This document shows, one piece after another, positions 18,350-27,770 of a stretch of 64,000 nt of DNA (positions within the stretch are counted from its first letter, which is position 1; every line of letters starts with the position of its first letter). The notes beneath the pieces were generated by a model. The model had not been told where the DNA came from and made no database searches. It saw nothing but the letters and a program-made list of their open reading frames with translations. Source of the stretch: Halopseudomonas salina (GTDB lineage: Bacteria; Pseudomonadota; Gammaproteobacteria; Pseudomonadales; Pseudomonadaceae); the NCBI RefSeq assembly GCF_008641105.1, contig NZ_VTTI01000003.1:332981-396980 (forward strand), in the 5' to 3' direction. The translations under genes and the position numbers were made by a program.

Positions 18350-18435
18350 CAACGAACTGACTGTAAGCACAGCGACAGTCTGATGCTGGCAGGTCGGCAT
18401 ATACTGGCTGGAAGTACAAGTAGAGGAGTAATCCC

Positions 18436-19029
18436 ATGAGCGAGCAACGCGCAGGCTTCAAAGCCATGCAGGAAGGTACAGCCGAAGACTGGCAGTTGAT
18501 TTCCAGCCACTTCAGGGCCTTTTCCCAGGGCCTGCCAGACCGGGTCATGACGCACCTCCAGTTGCTCGATGGCGATTACGGCGGGTTTCCGATCGACCGC
18601 CTCGAGCATTCCCTGCAAACAGCCACGCGCGCTCACCGCGATGGGCAGGACGAGGAGTATGTTGTCTGTGCCCTGTTGCACGATATCGGAGATACCCTCG
18701 GCTCATACAACCATCCAGATATTGCCGCCGCCATCCTCAAACCATTCGTCTCAGAAGAGAACCTGTGGATGGTCGAGAAGCACGGCGTATTCCAGGGTTA
18801 CTACTTCTTCCACCACCTTGGTATGGATCGTCATCTGCGCGACCAGTTCAAGGATCATCCCCTGTACCAACGCACCGCCGAGTTCTGTGCCAAATACGAC
18901 GCCACCGCATTCGATCCCGATTATGCGTCTGAACCTCTGAGCTTCTTCGAACCCATGTTACGAAGAGTCTTTGCCAAGCCCAGGCAGTCAATTTACAAGG
19001 CTGTGGGCAAGGACGCCGACGCAGCTTGA
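18436..19029 (+). CDS. HD-domain protein resembling PhnZ-type di-iron oxygenases
   Basis: 197-residue cytosolic HD-domain protein. The pattern Y..G......LEHSLQ.A..A....D.E.V..ALLHD.G (about residues 47-81) closely resembles PhnZ, a mixed-valent di-iron oxygenase, rather than ordinary nucleotide phosphohydrolases; further His residues in NHPDI, EKHGVFQ and HHLG could complete the metal site. From memory of PhnZ, the Glu that contacts substrate (Glu27) is Phe here, so the substrate should differ. GAGGAG lies seven bases before the ATG. It follows the Mpo1-like gene by 86 bases and is closed by a good terminator, so the two may be co-transcribed. Confidence 0.8.
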   Translation: MSEQRAGFKAMQEGTAEDWQLISSHFRAFSQGLPDRVMTHLQLLDGDYGGFPIDRLEHSLQTATRAHRDGQDEEYVVCALLHDIGDTLGSYNHPDIAAAILKPFVSEENLWMVEKHGVFQGYYFFHHLGMDRHLRDQFKDHPLYQRTAEFCAKYDATAFDPDYASEPLSFFEPMLRRVFAKPRQSIYKAVGKDADAA

Positions 19030-19035
19030 TATAAT

Positions 19036-19062
19036 CGCGGGCTACATCGGCCCGCGCCTTTT
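19036..19062 (+). terminator. Rho-independent terminator after the HD-domain gene
   Basis: Seven-bp GC stem CGCGGGC / GCCCGCG with a seven-base loop, followed by CCTTTTG. It begins seven bases after the stop codon. Confidence 0.75.
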
Positions 19063-19254
19063 GTTGTCATTTGATAGACCAGGGCACCTTCTTTGCAGTT
19101 TCACTGAAACCTGATGCATATTATGATCTGAGCCTGAATAGCCCCGACTGACCCGGAGGCGATTGTTCGTGCGCTCGTCATTTCCCGCCCGACCATGGCC
19201 CCCAGAAAAACAATCTGTCAGCGGGCCACTTTGCGCGTCAGGGAAAGACTGACC

Positions 19255-20634
19255 ATGATCCTCAACAGCCGCGTTCAACCGGTAAAGCCGCCCCTTGAGG
19301 GATTTCACTCCAGGGTTATTGCCTACCTGTGTGTAGCCATTACATTCAGCGCAATCATTTTCGAGCAGGGTTTCAATGCCATTCACGCCGGAGTGATCGT
19401 GTATGCCCTGCTGTATCCTCACCTCGTGCGCCTGCTTATCAACCGGTTCAGGAACCTGCAGCCGTTTCACAGCAGGCTTGCACTACTTGGTATTGACGGC
19501 CTCAATACCGGCATTTTCATTACGTTATGCGCCTTCGCTGCCGTGCCCAGCATGGTTTTCATACTGCTCATCAGCTTCTCGAGCATTATTATCGGCGGGC
19601 CGGTCTTCATGCTCACTGGCTGGCTGCTGGTCTTGCTTGGAGTTATCGCCTCAAGCGCGATTGTTACCCCCCAGGTCGTTTTGCACTCCACTACGCTGGT
19701 GGCCGTCAGCAGCCTGCTGAGCGGCGGTGCCTTTACGCTGATCATGGCCGCCTTCGTCTATCGTCAGGGCCGCACCCTGGCTCAGGCTCAGAAAGTTATC
19801 AGCGCCGAACAGGAAAAGACCGCCAGACTCGCCACCAGCCTGTCCAAATATTTGTCGCCCCAGGTCTGGGAGTCCATTTTTACTGGCAAGCAAAGTGTGC
19901 AATTGGAGACCCGGCGTAAAAAACTCACCGTATTCTTCTCGGATATTCGTGGCTTTACCGAGCTTGCCGAGGAAATGGAAGCAGAAGCTCTGACGGATCT
20001 GCTGAATAATTACCTCAATGAGATGTCCCGGATCGCGCTGCAATATGGCGGCACCATCGACAAGTTCATTGGTGACTGCGTCATGATTTTCTTCGGTGAC
20101 CCGGTCAGCCAGGGCGCCAAGCAGGACGCCGAGGCAGCGGTGTCCATGGCCATCGCCATGCGCAAGCACATGAAGGTACTAAGGCAGCAATGGCGCAGCA
20201 AGGGCATTACCCGTCCACTGGAGATCCGTATGGGGCTGAGTACCGGCTACTGCACGGTGGGCAATTTCGGAGCCAACACGCGCATGGATTACACTATTAT
20301 CGGGCGGGAAGTAAACCTGGCCAGCCGGCTGGAAAACGCGGCTGAGGCGGGCGAAATACTGATACCCCATGAGACCTATTCACTGGTCAAGGACCTGATC
20401 ATGTGCCGCGACAAGGGGCAGATAAACGTGAAGGGGTTTTCCAAGCCGGTGCAGATCTACCAGATAGTTGGCCTGCGCCGCGACCTGGGTGCAGCCCCCT
20501 CCTTCGTTGAACACGAAATGCCGGGCTTTTCCATGTATCTCGACACCAGCGGCATACGCAATTACGACAAGGATCAGATCATCAAGTCACTTGAGCAGGC
20601 CGCCCGCAAGCTCCGGGACAAGGTTATTCTCTGA
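19255..20634 (+). CDS. cyaB: Membrane-bound class III adenylate cyclase with MASE2 domain
   Basis: Converts ATP to cAMP. The 459-residue protein has an N-terminal MASE2 membrane region of about six helices (residues ~22-175) and a C-terminal class III cyclase domain with FSDIRGFT (about 226-233), GGTIDKFIGDCVMIFFGDP and the substrate-specifying region MDYTIIGREVNLASRLE. This is the architecture of P. aeruginosa CyaB, whose cAMP activates Vfr and virulence genes. The start at 19255 gives the MASE2 N-terminus; an in-frame ATG at 19195 is less likely. Monocistronic and convergent with the phosphoesterase gene. Confidence 0.92.
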   Translation: MILNSRVQPVKPPLEGFHSRVIAYLCVAITFSAIIFEQGFNAIHAGVIVYALLYPHLVRLLINRFRNLQPFHSRLALLGIDGLNTGIFITLCAFAAVPSMVFILLISFSSIIIGGPVFMLTGWLLVLLGVIASSAIVTPQVVLHSTTLVAVSSLLSGGAFTLIMAAFVYRQGRTLAQAQKVISAEQEKTARLATSLSKYLSPQVWESIFTGKQSVQLETRRKKLTVFFSDIRGFTELAEEMEAEALTDLLNNYLNEMSRIALQYGGTIDKFIGDCVMIFFGDPVSQGAKQDAEAAVSMAIAMRKHMKVLRQQWRSKGITRPLEIRMGLSTGYCTVGNFGANTRMDYTIIGREVNLASRLENAAEAGEILIPHETYSLVKDLIMCRDKGQINVKGFSKPVQIYQIVGLRRDLGAAPSFVEHEMPGFSMYLDTSGIRNYDKDQIIKSLEQAARKLRDKVIL

Positions 20635-20639
20635 GCCTC

Positions 20640-20661
20640 GGCGAGCGTTTATCTGCTCGCC
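20640..20661. terminator. Hairpin between convergent cyaB and phosphoesterase genes
   Basis: GGCGAGC / GCTCGCC stem with an eight-base loop, overlapping the stop codon of the leftward gene. There is no U-tract on either side, so its role as a terminator is uncertain. Confidence 0.35.
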
Positions 20662-21470
20662 TCGCCAGCCAGCTCTGAGGCATCGATGGGGTCTGCTTGC
20701 GCGGGTTCCGGCGCCCACTGATACAGCTCGATGCGCCCATCAAGGTGCTCGATCAATGCCGTGCAGGATTCTACCCAGTCGCCGCAATTGTGATAGTCGA
20801 TGCCGTTCACCCGGCGAATTTCCGCATGGTGAATATGGCCACAAACCACACCTTGATAGCCCCGCTTGGTGCACTCATGGGCCAACGCCTGCTCGTAGTC
20901 ACTGATGAAACTGACTGCGCTCTTGACCCGATGCTTGAGGTAGGCCGACAGCGACCAGTAACCCAGGCCGAAGCGGCTTCTCCAGAAATTCAGCCACCGA
21001 TTCAATACCAGAGTAAATTCATAGGCGTGATCGCCCAGAAAGGCCAGCCAGCGATGACAGCGGGTGATGACATCAAACTGATCGCCATGGGTCACCAGTA
21101 ACTTGCGCCCATCCAGTGTCTGGTGCTCGGCTTCGTCTACCAGGTGAATGTTACCCAGCACCAGACTGGTATAGCGGCGCAGGAATTCGTCATGATTCCC
21201 GGTGATGTAGGTGACCCTGGTGCCACGCTTGCTCATTGTCAGCACCCGGCGCAACACATTGGTATGTGCCTGCGGCCAGTAGATACCGCTGCGCAATCGC
21301 CAGCCATCAATGATATCGCCGACCAGGTACAGGTGATCGCACTCGTGGCTCTTGAGAAATTGCGCAAGCTTGTCTGCCTGGCAGCCTCTGGTACCCAGGT
21401 GGAGGTCGGATATCCAAAGAGTACGTACCCGGTGTTTGAATTCCGGCAAGATCGTTTCGGCCTGACTCAT
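20649..21470 (-). CDS. LpxH-like metallophosphoesterase
   Basis: Calcineurin-type phosphoesterase of 273 residues. Metal motifs are ISDLHLGTRG (about 20-29), VGDIIDGW, TGNHDEFLR, VTHGDQFD and VCGHIHHAEIR. It resembles the longer UDP-2,3-diacylglucosamine pyrophosphatase relatives (LpxH2 group) that accompany true LpxH in pseudomonads and act in envelope lipid metabolism; substrate is inferred only. ATG at 21470 with GGGAG eight bases upstream. Transcribed leftward, divergent from plpD. The C-terminal ~20 residues are Ala/Glu-rich and look disordered. Confidence 0.88.
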   Translation of the reverse strand: MSQAETILPEFKHRVRTLWISDLHLGTRGCQADKLAQFLKSHECDHLYLVGDIIDGWRLRSGIYWPQAHTNVLRRVLTMSKRGTRVTYITGNHDEFLRRYTSLVLGNIHLVDEAEHQTLDGRKLLVTHGDQFDVITRCHRWLAFLGDHAYEFTLVLNRWLNFWRSRFGLGYWSLSAYLKHRVKSAVSFISDYEQALAHECTKRGYQGVVCGHIHHAEIRRVNGIDYHNCGDWVESCTALIEHLDGRIELYQWAPEPAQADPIDASELAGEASR

Positions 21471-21658
21471 GGTTCATTCTCCCTGACATGCAACTGCAGC
21501 CTGTTCCCATGCCCTTGCAGCCTGATGACAAAGAAATGACCATTACATGACAACCGGTCCAAACCCAGTGCCTGCTGGCCGCCTTACAGGCGCCTATTCG
21601 TGTCGCCGCTCGTATACAATACGCACGTACAGGTCCCGGTCCGGATTCAGGTCATATC

Positions 21659-23839
21659 ATGTTGAAACGCATCTGCTTGCTCCTGCTGATTTTCGCTACC
21701 CCCTTCACCACTGCTCAGGAACTGCGAACTGGTCTGGTTCTCTCGGGTGGCGGCGCCCGAGGGCTGGCACATATCGGCGTTCTGAAGGAGCTGGAGGCCC
21801 GTAATATCCCCATTCATGCGATCGCGGGCACAAGCATGGGCGCCGTTATTGGCGGCCTATATGCAGCGGGCTACAGCGCGGCAGAGATCGAGCAGATTGC
21901 GCTGGAGCTGGACTGGCAGGCTACGCTGGGAGATGACCCTCTTCGTGAAGATATACCATTCCGGCGCAAGCAGGATGATCGGGATTTTCTCGTGAAGCAT
22001 CGTCTGAGCTTTGATCGCGGTCGTCCAAATCTGCCGCTCGGGCTTTTGCAGGGACAGAACCTGGGGCTGGTGCTGGAAACCCTGCTGGTGCACACCAATG
22101 ATATAGACGATTTTGATCGACTGCCCATCCCGTTCCGTGCAGTTGCAACCAATATTGCCACCGGTGAAGCTGTCATTTTCGATCAGGGGCACTTGCCCCT
22201 TGCAATCCGCGCCAGCATTGCCCTGCCGGGCTTTTTTGCGCCGGTAGAAGTTGATGGGCAATTGCTCGTGGATGGTGTTCTGGTGAAAAACGTGCCAGTG
22301 GACGTAGCCCGCGCAATGGGCGTTGATCGTGTGATCGTGGTGGATATCGGCACACCACTGAAATCCGCAGAGCAGCTCAATTCCCTGATCGACGTCATGG
22401 ACCAGACAACCACCCTGTTGACCCGTACCAATACCCAGGAACAACTCGACACCCTGGGGCCCCAGGATTTGTTGATCCAACCTGAACTCAGCGCCATGGG
22501 TTTCAGCAGCTTCGACGAGGCTGCATTCGCCATCAATGCAGGCGCAAAGAGCCTGAACAGTCGCTCGGACCTTGCACGTTATGTGGCGGGCAACGGGCAA
22601 ACCGCGCCCTCCACCAATCCGCGAGACATCAGACCCGAGAGGCAACCGGTCATCCACGCCATACGGGTTGAGAACAGCGGAAAAGTAGCTGACGAGGTGG
22701 TGCGCAGCATGATCCGTCAACCGCTTAACGAACCGCTGAATCTCGATCGACTGGAAACCGACATGGGGACCATTTACGGAACCGATTACTTCAGCAGGGT
22801 GAACTACGAGATCGTGCATGGTGAGCAGATCAATACCCTGCTGGTGCGCACCAGCGGTCGCGAAACAGGTACCGACTACCTGCGCCTGGGGCTCAGCCTG
22901 GCAGACGATTTTAATGGCGGCAGCCAGTTCAATATCGGGGCCAGTTTCCGCGTCAACGGGGTAAACCCGCTGGGCGCCGAGTGGCTTTCCCGAGTACAGA
23001 TAGGCGAGCACCAGATCCTTTACAGTGAGTTCTACCAACCACTGGACTATGGTTCACGCTATTTTGTTGCCCCTTTCGTTGACGCCGAGGCGCGGAATGT
23101 TGAAGTGATAACCGACAACGACCCGGTAGCCGATTATCGACAGAAACGCTACGGAGCAGGACTGAATCTTGGCCGACAGATTGCCAACAACGGTGAGTTA
23201 CGCTTCGGCATTTCCCGCTACCATGGCGAGGCGGACGTACGGGTCGGGGATCGTGAGTTGCCGTCATTCGGATTCGAGGAAGCCTTCTACAGCGTGCAAC
23301 TGGACCGCGATACGCTGGACAACATCAATTTTCCTCGGTCAGGGGATGAAGCCCGGATGGTCTGGCGTCAATCCGAACCCGACCTTGGTGCTGACGAGCG
23401 CTACCGTCAAGTCGAGTTTCGCGTCAACAAGGTGCTGGCCTTCGGTCCCAACAGTATCCAGTTCGGCGGCTCACTGGGACGCACAGACGGCGACGTCGGC
23501 GTGGCCCAGAGCAGCTTTCTGCTTGGCGGCCCGGGGCAGTTCTCAGGCTTCAGGCAAAACAGCCTGGCGGGCCAGAATTACAATCTGGGCCGGGCCCTGT
23601 ACTACCGTCGGCTGAATCCCGGCAAGTTCGTACCGGTTGGCCTGCCTGTGTACCTCGGGGCCAGCTTCGAGTACGGCCGGGTGTACAATAAGGACGCTGA
23701 TGGCTTTGACACCGGCTATATCGGCGCCGGCAGCCTGATGCTCGGCCTGGATACTGTGCTGGGCCCCCTGTTCTTTGGTGCAGGTGCCAATCAGGAAGGT
23801 GAGCGAGCCCTCTACATGAAGCTTGGCCAGACTTTCTGA
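21659..23839 (+). CDS. plpD: Patatin-like phospholipase, type Vd autotransporter
   Basis: Self-secreting phospholipase A1-type enzyme of 726 residues. A signal peptide (1-19) precedes the patatin domain (~22-310) with oxyanion motif GGGARG (30-35), nucleophile Ser59 in GTSMG and catalytic Asp205 in LVDGVLVKN. A POTRA domain follows (~330-400) and then a 16-strand-type outer-membrane barrel with the conserved FRQNSLAGQNY loop region, ending in Phe as barrel proteins do. This is the PlpD/FplA layout. All catalytic residues are intact. Single gene, convergent with recQ. Confidence 0.95.
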   Translation: MLKRICLLLLIFATPFTTAQELRTGLVLSGGGARGLAHIGVLKELEARNIPIHAIAGTSMGAVIGGLYAAGYSAAEIEQIALELDWQATLGDDPLREDIPFRRKQDDRDFLVKHRLSFDRGRPNLPLGLLQGQNLGLVLETLLVHTNDIDDFDRLPIPFRAVATNIATGEAVIFDQGHLPLAIRASIALPGFFAPVEVDGQLLVDGVLVKNVPVDVARAMGVDRVIVVDIGTPLKSAEQLNSLIDVMDQTTTLLTRTNTQEQLDTLGPQDLLIQPELSAMGFSSFDEAAFAINAGAKSLNSRSDLARYVAGNGQTAPSTNPRDIRPERQPVIHAIRVENSGKVADEVVRSMIRQPLNEPLNLDRLETDMGTIYGTDYFSRVNYEIVHGEQINTLLVRTSGRETGTDYLRLGLSLADDFNGGSQFNIGASFRVNGVNPLGAEWLSRVQIGEHQILYSEFYQPLDYGSRYFVAPFVDAEARNVEVITDNDPVADYRQKRYGAGLNLGRQIANNGELRFGISRYHGEADVRVGDRELPSFGFEEAFYSVQLDRDTLDNINFPRSGDEARMVWRQSEPDLGADERYRQVEFRVNKVLAFGPNSIQFGGSLGRTDGDVGVAQSSFLLGGPGQFSGFRQNSLAGQNYNLGRALYYRRLNPGKFVPVGLPVYLGASFEYGRVYNKDADGFDTGYIGAGSLMLGLDTVLGPLFFGAGANQEGERALYMKLGQTF

Positions 23840-23851
23840 GGGCTATGCACT

Positions 23852-25981
23852 TCAGGCCCCGGCAATCTCATGGATCAGCGCGGCGCGTATGCAATGCAGA
23901 ACGCCCTCCTCCACTGGTTCCTCCAGCTCTTTGGCAACGGTGCGCACGCCCGGCAAATCTTCTTCGGCTTCATTGAGAAAGGCATCCTGAATGCGCTCCA
24001 ACTGGCCGGGAGGCAATTCGATAGCCTGGTGTAGCGCCAGCTTGCCGATGCTGATGGCCTGAGCCAGTTGCATGTACACCTGCTTGACCGGCATGCTCAG
24101 CTGGCGGCTGATCTGCTCTGCGGTCATCCCTGCCATAGCCAGGGCCTGGGCATCCCGACTCGCCTCTTCTGCGCCCGAAGCAGCCGGCGCATCTCCCACC
24201 AGCACCTGAAGAAAATCGGCGCCATAGCGCTCCAGCTTGTGCGAGCCAATACCACTGACCAGCCCCATGTCCTGCAGATTACCTGGACGTTGGCGCAGCA
24301 TATCCACCAGGGTCGAGTCCGGAAATATGACGTAGGGTGGCACCCCGTGAGCCTCAGCAAGCTTCTTGCGCAGCGCCCGCAGGGCTTCCCAGAGAGGTTT
24401 GTCAGCCTCGGCAATGACTGCTTTCTCGCCCGAACGCGATGGTAAGGCCGCGGTCCGGGTAGCGTCCTTGCGCAGCGCCAGAGTCTCTTCTCCACGCAGC
24501 AGAGCCCGGCAACTTTCCGACAGTCTCAGACTGCCGTAGCCGTCCAGATCGATCTCGGCCAGACCGCGAGCTATCAACTGACGGAAAACCGATCGCCACT
24601 CCTGCTCCGACAGGTGCTTGCCGATGCCATAAGTAGACAGGTGCTGGTGACCGGCACTGCGGATCTTCTCATTGTCCCGGCCCAGCAGAATATCCACCAG
24701 ATGACCGACCCCGTAGCGCTGACCACTGCGATAGGCGCTGGACAGCGCCATTTTTGCCGCCTCACTGCCATCCCAGGTATCAGCTGGCTCCACGCAGTTA
24801 TCGCAATAGCCGCAGGGCTCAGGCAGGGTTTCACCAAAATAGTCCAGCAGCATCTGGCGGCGGCAGCTGGTTATCTCACACAAACCCAGCATCGCATCCA
24901 GCTTGTGCCGCTCAATCCGCTTGTGACGCTCATCCCCTTCGGAATTGGCCATGATCTGATTGAGCATCAGCACGTCCTGAAGACCATAGGCCATCCAGGC
25001 ATCAGCGGGCAGACCATCGCGACCTGCCCTGCCCGTCTCCTGATAATAGGCTTCAATGCTCTTGGGCAGATCCATGTGCGCCACAAAGCGGACATTGGAC
25101 TTGTCGATCCCCATACCGAAGGCGATGGTCGCAACCATGATCAGTCCGTCTTCATTGAGAAAACGCTTCTGATGCGTAGCGCGTAGTTCGGACGGCAGGC
25201 CCGCGTGGTATGGCAGCGCCGGCCAGCCCTGCCCGCTGAGCCACTGGGCTATGTCGTCAACCTTGCGACGTGACAGACAATAAACAATACCGGCATTGCC
25301 CTTGTGACGAGCCAGCATGCCCAATAACTGCTGCCGCGGCTTGTCCTTGGGCACAATGCGATAGAAGATATTCGGACGATCAAACCCGGAAATGAAGCAG
25401 GGTGCGTTTTCGAGCTTCAAGCGCTGGCTGATGTCCTGCTGAGTGCGCTCGTCAGCGGTCGCAGTCAAGGCCATGCGTGGCACTTGGGGAAAATGCTCAG
25501 CCAATTGACCCAGCTGCAGATATTCCGGCCGGAAATCGTGCCCCCACTGCGACACACAATGCGCCTCGTCGATAGCAAACAGGGCGATATCCAGGGTCTG
25601 TAAAAACTGCAATGTGCGCGGCTTGAGCAAACGTTCAGGCGCGAGGTAGAGAAAGTCCAGCTCGCCGCGGCGCATCTGACCGGCGATTAGACGCTGGTCA
25701 TCCTCGCTCAAGGTGGAGTTGAGCGCGGCGGCTTTGAGACCCAGCTCATTCAGGGTAGCTACCTGGTCATCCATCAACGCGATCAGGGGCGAAACAATCA
25801 CTGCGAGGCCTTCGCGCAGCAAGCCGGGGATCTGATAGCACAGGGATTTACCACCGCCGGTGGGCATCAGGACCAGGGCATCGCCACCAGTCGCCACCTG
25901 ATCGATGATGTCGGCCTGCTGGCCACGAAATTCGGCATAGCCGAAGATCTCCTTGAGTCGCTGCAGAGCTTGCTCGCGCAT
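23852..25981 (-). CDS. recQ: ATP-dependent DNA helicase RecQ
   Basis: 3'-5' superfamily 2 helicase of 709 residues used in recombination and stalled-fork repair. Walker A is MPTGGGKS (39-46), the DEAH box lies near residue 138 and motif VI is QETGRAGRDG. The RQC region has the four-cysteine zinc site (CEITSCRR...CGYCDNC), and an HRDC domain sits at about residues 530-605, followed by a further ~100-residue C-terminal extension. ATG at 25981 with AGGGAG upstream. The adjacent UPF0149 gene is divergent, as in P. aeruginosa. Confidence 0.97.
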   Translation of the reverse strand: MREQALQRLKEIFGYAEFRGQQADIIDQVATGGDALVLMPTGGGKSLCYQIPGLLREGLAVIVSPLIALMDDQVATLNELGLKAAALNSTLSEDDQRLIAGQMRRGELDFLYLAPERLLKPRTLQFLQTLDIALFAIDEAHCVSQWGHDFRPEYLQLGQLAEHFPQVPRMALTATADERTQQDISQRLKLENAPCFISGFDRPNIFYRIVPKDKPRQQLLGMLARHKGNAGIVYCLSRRKVDDIAQWLSGQGWPALPYHAGLPSELRATHQKRFLNEDGLIMVATIAFGMGIDKSNVRFVAHMDLPKSIEAYYQETGRAGRDGLPADAWMAYGLQDVLMLNQIMANSEGDERHKRIERHKLDAMLGLCEITSCRRQMLLDYFGETLPEPCGYCDNCVEPADTWDGSEAAKMALSSAYRSGQRYGVGHLVDILLGRDNEKIRSAGHQHLSTYGIGKHLSEQEWRSVFRQLIARGLAEIDLDGYGSLRLSESCRALLRGEETLALRKDATRTAALPSRSGEKAVIAEADKPLWEALRALRKKLAEAHGVPPYVIFPDSTLVDMLRQRPGNLQDMGLVSGIGSHKLERYGADFLQVLVGDAPAASGAEEASRDAQALAMAGMTAEQISRQLSMPVKQVYMQLAQAISIGKLALHQAIELPPGQLERIQDAFLNEAEEDLPGVRTVAKELEEPVEEGVLHCIRAALIHEIAGA

Positions 25982-26155
25982 GGGTCTCCCTAGGGTGAAG
26001 ATGACGGATCATGGCGATCGCGTCGGCCTGGTAAGCAAAACATTGTACCAGCCTCGCCCGGCAAGTCCGCGCCCCATGTCAACTTGCCACAAGCGCTTTG
26101 GCAAAAGCGCGGAGGCGCGCGTACAATGCATGCATTATCCACTATGAGGTGTCCC

Positions 26156-26743
26156 ATGTCCTTCGCCGACCAACTCGAGCGCCTGCAGGAATTTCTAGAT
26201 GCAGACGACCTGCACGATGAAGCACTGGATTACCTTGCCTCGCACGGATATCTCGCTGCTCTGTGCATCAGTCCGGTAGACGTACCCGAAGAGGAGTGGA
26301 TTGCCGAGCTCTTCGCCGAGGAGCCGAACTACCGCGACGAGGCGCATAAAACCGATATTGAAGATGGACTGCGCACGCTGAAATCACAGATTGCCCGGGA
26401 ACTGGCCAGTGACGAAGACCTTGAGCCGCCGTGCGATCTGGAACTGGGCGATGAGCCGGACCTGTCAGACCTGCGTAGCTGGTGTGTGGGCTTTCTCGAA
26501 GGCGTTTTCCTGCGCGAGGAAGACTGGTTCGACAAGGATGAAGAAACCGTCAGTGAACTGCTGCTGCCGATCATGGTGGGCTCAGGCCTGTTTGAAGATC
26601 AGCCGGAGTTTGCAGAAATCGCCCAGGATGAAGACATGGTCGATGACATGATGCAGCACATCCCCGAAATCCTCACGCAACTGTTCTTGTTGTTCCACGC
26701 ACCGGAAGACAAGCCCAAGCCGGCATTGTTGTCGCGTCACTGA
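26156..26743 (+). CDS. UPF0149 / YecA-family acidic protein
   Basis: 195-residue, very acidic, all-helical protein of the UPF0149 (YgfB/YecA) family. The core is recognisable from SDLRSWCVGFLEGVF (about 105-119). Some family members modulate transcription (P. aeruginosa YgfB antagonises AlpA), but this one has no assigned function. The start at 26156 has GAGGTG upstream; the frame's earlier start at 26084 lies in the promoter region and is rejected. Ends 22 bases before a strong terminator. Confidence 0.88.
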   Translation: MSFADQLERLQEFLDADDLHDEALDYLASHGYLAALCISPVDVPEEEWIAELFAEEPNYRDEAHKTDIEDGLRTLKSQIARELASDEDLEPPCDLELGDEPDLSDLRSWCVGFLEGVFLREEDWFDKDEETVSELLLPIMVGSGLFEDQPEFAEIAQDEDMVDDMMQHIPEILTQLFLLFHAPEDKPKPALLSRH

Positions 26744-26765
26744 AGTCGGTTACGCCATTGAAGAA

Positions 26766-26791
26766 GGGCCTGCAAATGCAGGCCCTTTTTT
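26766..26791 (+). terminator. Rho-independent terminator
   Basis: Perfect inverted repeat GGGCCTGC-AAAT-GCAGGCCC followed by six T residues, directly after the UPF0149 gene. It could also stop the convergent DUF6122 transcript because of the flanking A residues. Confidence 0.9.
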
Positions 26792-26794
26792 GTT

Positions 26795-27124
26795 TCAGAT
26801 CCCGGGGAATCCGGCCATCCGCCAGCAGTCACTGGCGTCAACTGCCATGTGAATGAGTAGGCCGATGCCCACCAGCCGCAACGGTTGCCACAGCGTCATC
26901 AGCAGGTAACCGGTGATCGCCGTATAGGTGTGCAATGGATGAAAGCCGATCGAGCAACGGTCGGCGGCAAAAATGGGATCGGCAAGCAAATGATCGAGAT
27001 CCACCAGCATTACCGCCACCATGATCAACCACGCTTTCTGCCATTGCTGACGAAAGAACACCAGGGCAACAACCAAAGGCAGCAGAAAATGCAAAAAAAG
27101 ATGAAAAGCAAAGGTAACTGTCAT
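26795..27124 (-). CDS. DUF6122 integral membrane protein
   Basis: 109-residue membrane protein with three to four helices. Conserved polar motifs LVDLDHLLADP, FHPLHT and HMAVDASDCW resemble the metal-binding signature of the YdjM/membrane-metal-hydrolase superfamily, so a membrane hydrolase role is possible but unproven. Its ATG overlaps the stop of the DsbA-like gene (ATGA), indicating translational coupling in a trhO-dsbA-like-DUF6122 operon. Ends beside the strong terminator shared with the convergent UPF0149 gene. Confidence 0.85.
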   Translation of the reverse strand: MTVTFAFHLFLHFLLPLVVALVFFRQQWQKAWLIMVAVMLVDLDHLLADPIFAADRCSIGFHPLHTYTAITGYLLMTLWQPLRLVGIGLLIHMAVDASDCWRMAGFPGI

Positions 27125-27759
27125 GCGACGCTGGCGCCCTCACCGGCAGCTACCCAGCGCTCCAGCAGCGGAAGAACGTCACTTGGCGACTGGTAACCGT
27201 TAGCTATCAGCGCCAACTGCCCGTCGCGCTCGGCCAGCAGGGTCGGGAACCCGGCAATACCCAGGTCCCGCGTCCAGGAAAAATCCGCTGCTATTGCAGC
27301 ACGGCTGATTTCCGCATCAAAACACTCACCGAAAGCCTTGCGTGAGTAGCCCACCTGTTCCGCCAGCTCAATCAGTGCCAACGTCTGGCCAACGTCCTCG
27401 GCTCTGGCGTAAAAGGCCTGTTGAATTGCGCTGACCAGAGCCCAGACTCTGTCGGCGTCCAAGGCTCGCCCCGCAACCAGGGCACGGCATGCAGGCTCTG
27501 TGTTGTAAACGAATGTCGCTGGCAGGTCGTCCGGCGTCATAAATGGCTGGCCAGATGCGATAGCTACCGCTTCCCAATGCTCCCCAAGAGCTCCCCTGGC
27601 AGCATCATCCAGCGGTGAGCGGGCCCCCGGTCGCAACCCACCAGCCACCAGATGGATGGACAAGCTCGGATAACGCTCGATAATCTGCTCGATAACAGGT
27701 GCAAACCCCCAGCACCATGAACACATCGGGTCCATCACGTATAGCAGTCGCTGAGCCAT
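27121..27759 (-). CDS. DsbA-family thioredoxin-fold oxidoreductase
   Basis: 212-residue thioredoxin-fold protein of the DsbA/FrnE/2-hydroxychromene isomerase group. The active-site motif is CSWC at residues 13-16 and the cis-Pro loop is GIAGFPT. There is no signal peptide, so it acts in the cytoplasm, unlike true DsbA. The ATG at 27759 has GGAG six bases upstream; an earlier in-frame ATG at 27774 overlaps the trhO stop as ATGA and could also be used. Sits between trhO and the DUF6122 gene; a role in thiol or glutathione chemistry is inferred. Confidence 0.88.
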   Translation of the reverse strand: MAQRLLYVMDPMCSWCWGFAPVIEQIIERYPSLSIHLVAGGLRPGARSPLDDAARGALGEHWEAVAIASGQPFMTPDDLPATFVYNTEPACRALVAGRALDADRVWALVSAIQQAFYARAEDVGQTLALIELAEQVGYSRKAFGECFDAEISRAAIAADFSWTRDLGIAGFPTLLAERDGQLALIANGYQSPSDVLPLLERWVAAGEGASVA

Positions 27760-27770
27760 GGTTGTCTCCG

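Noticed and set aside
18436..19029. Annotation of the HD protein as a (p)ppGpp or dNTP hydrolase
   Set aside because: The LEHSLQ...LLHD arrangement and short length fit the PhnZ-like oxygenase group better than RelA/SpoT or dGTPase.
21857..23038. 393-codon minus-strand frame inside plpD
   Set aside because: Antisense to an intact PlpD with all catalytic residues; no ribosome site and no recognisable motifs.
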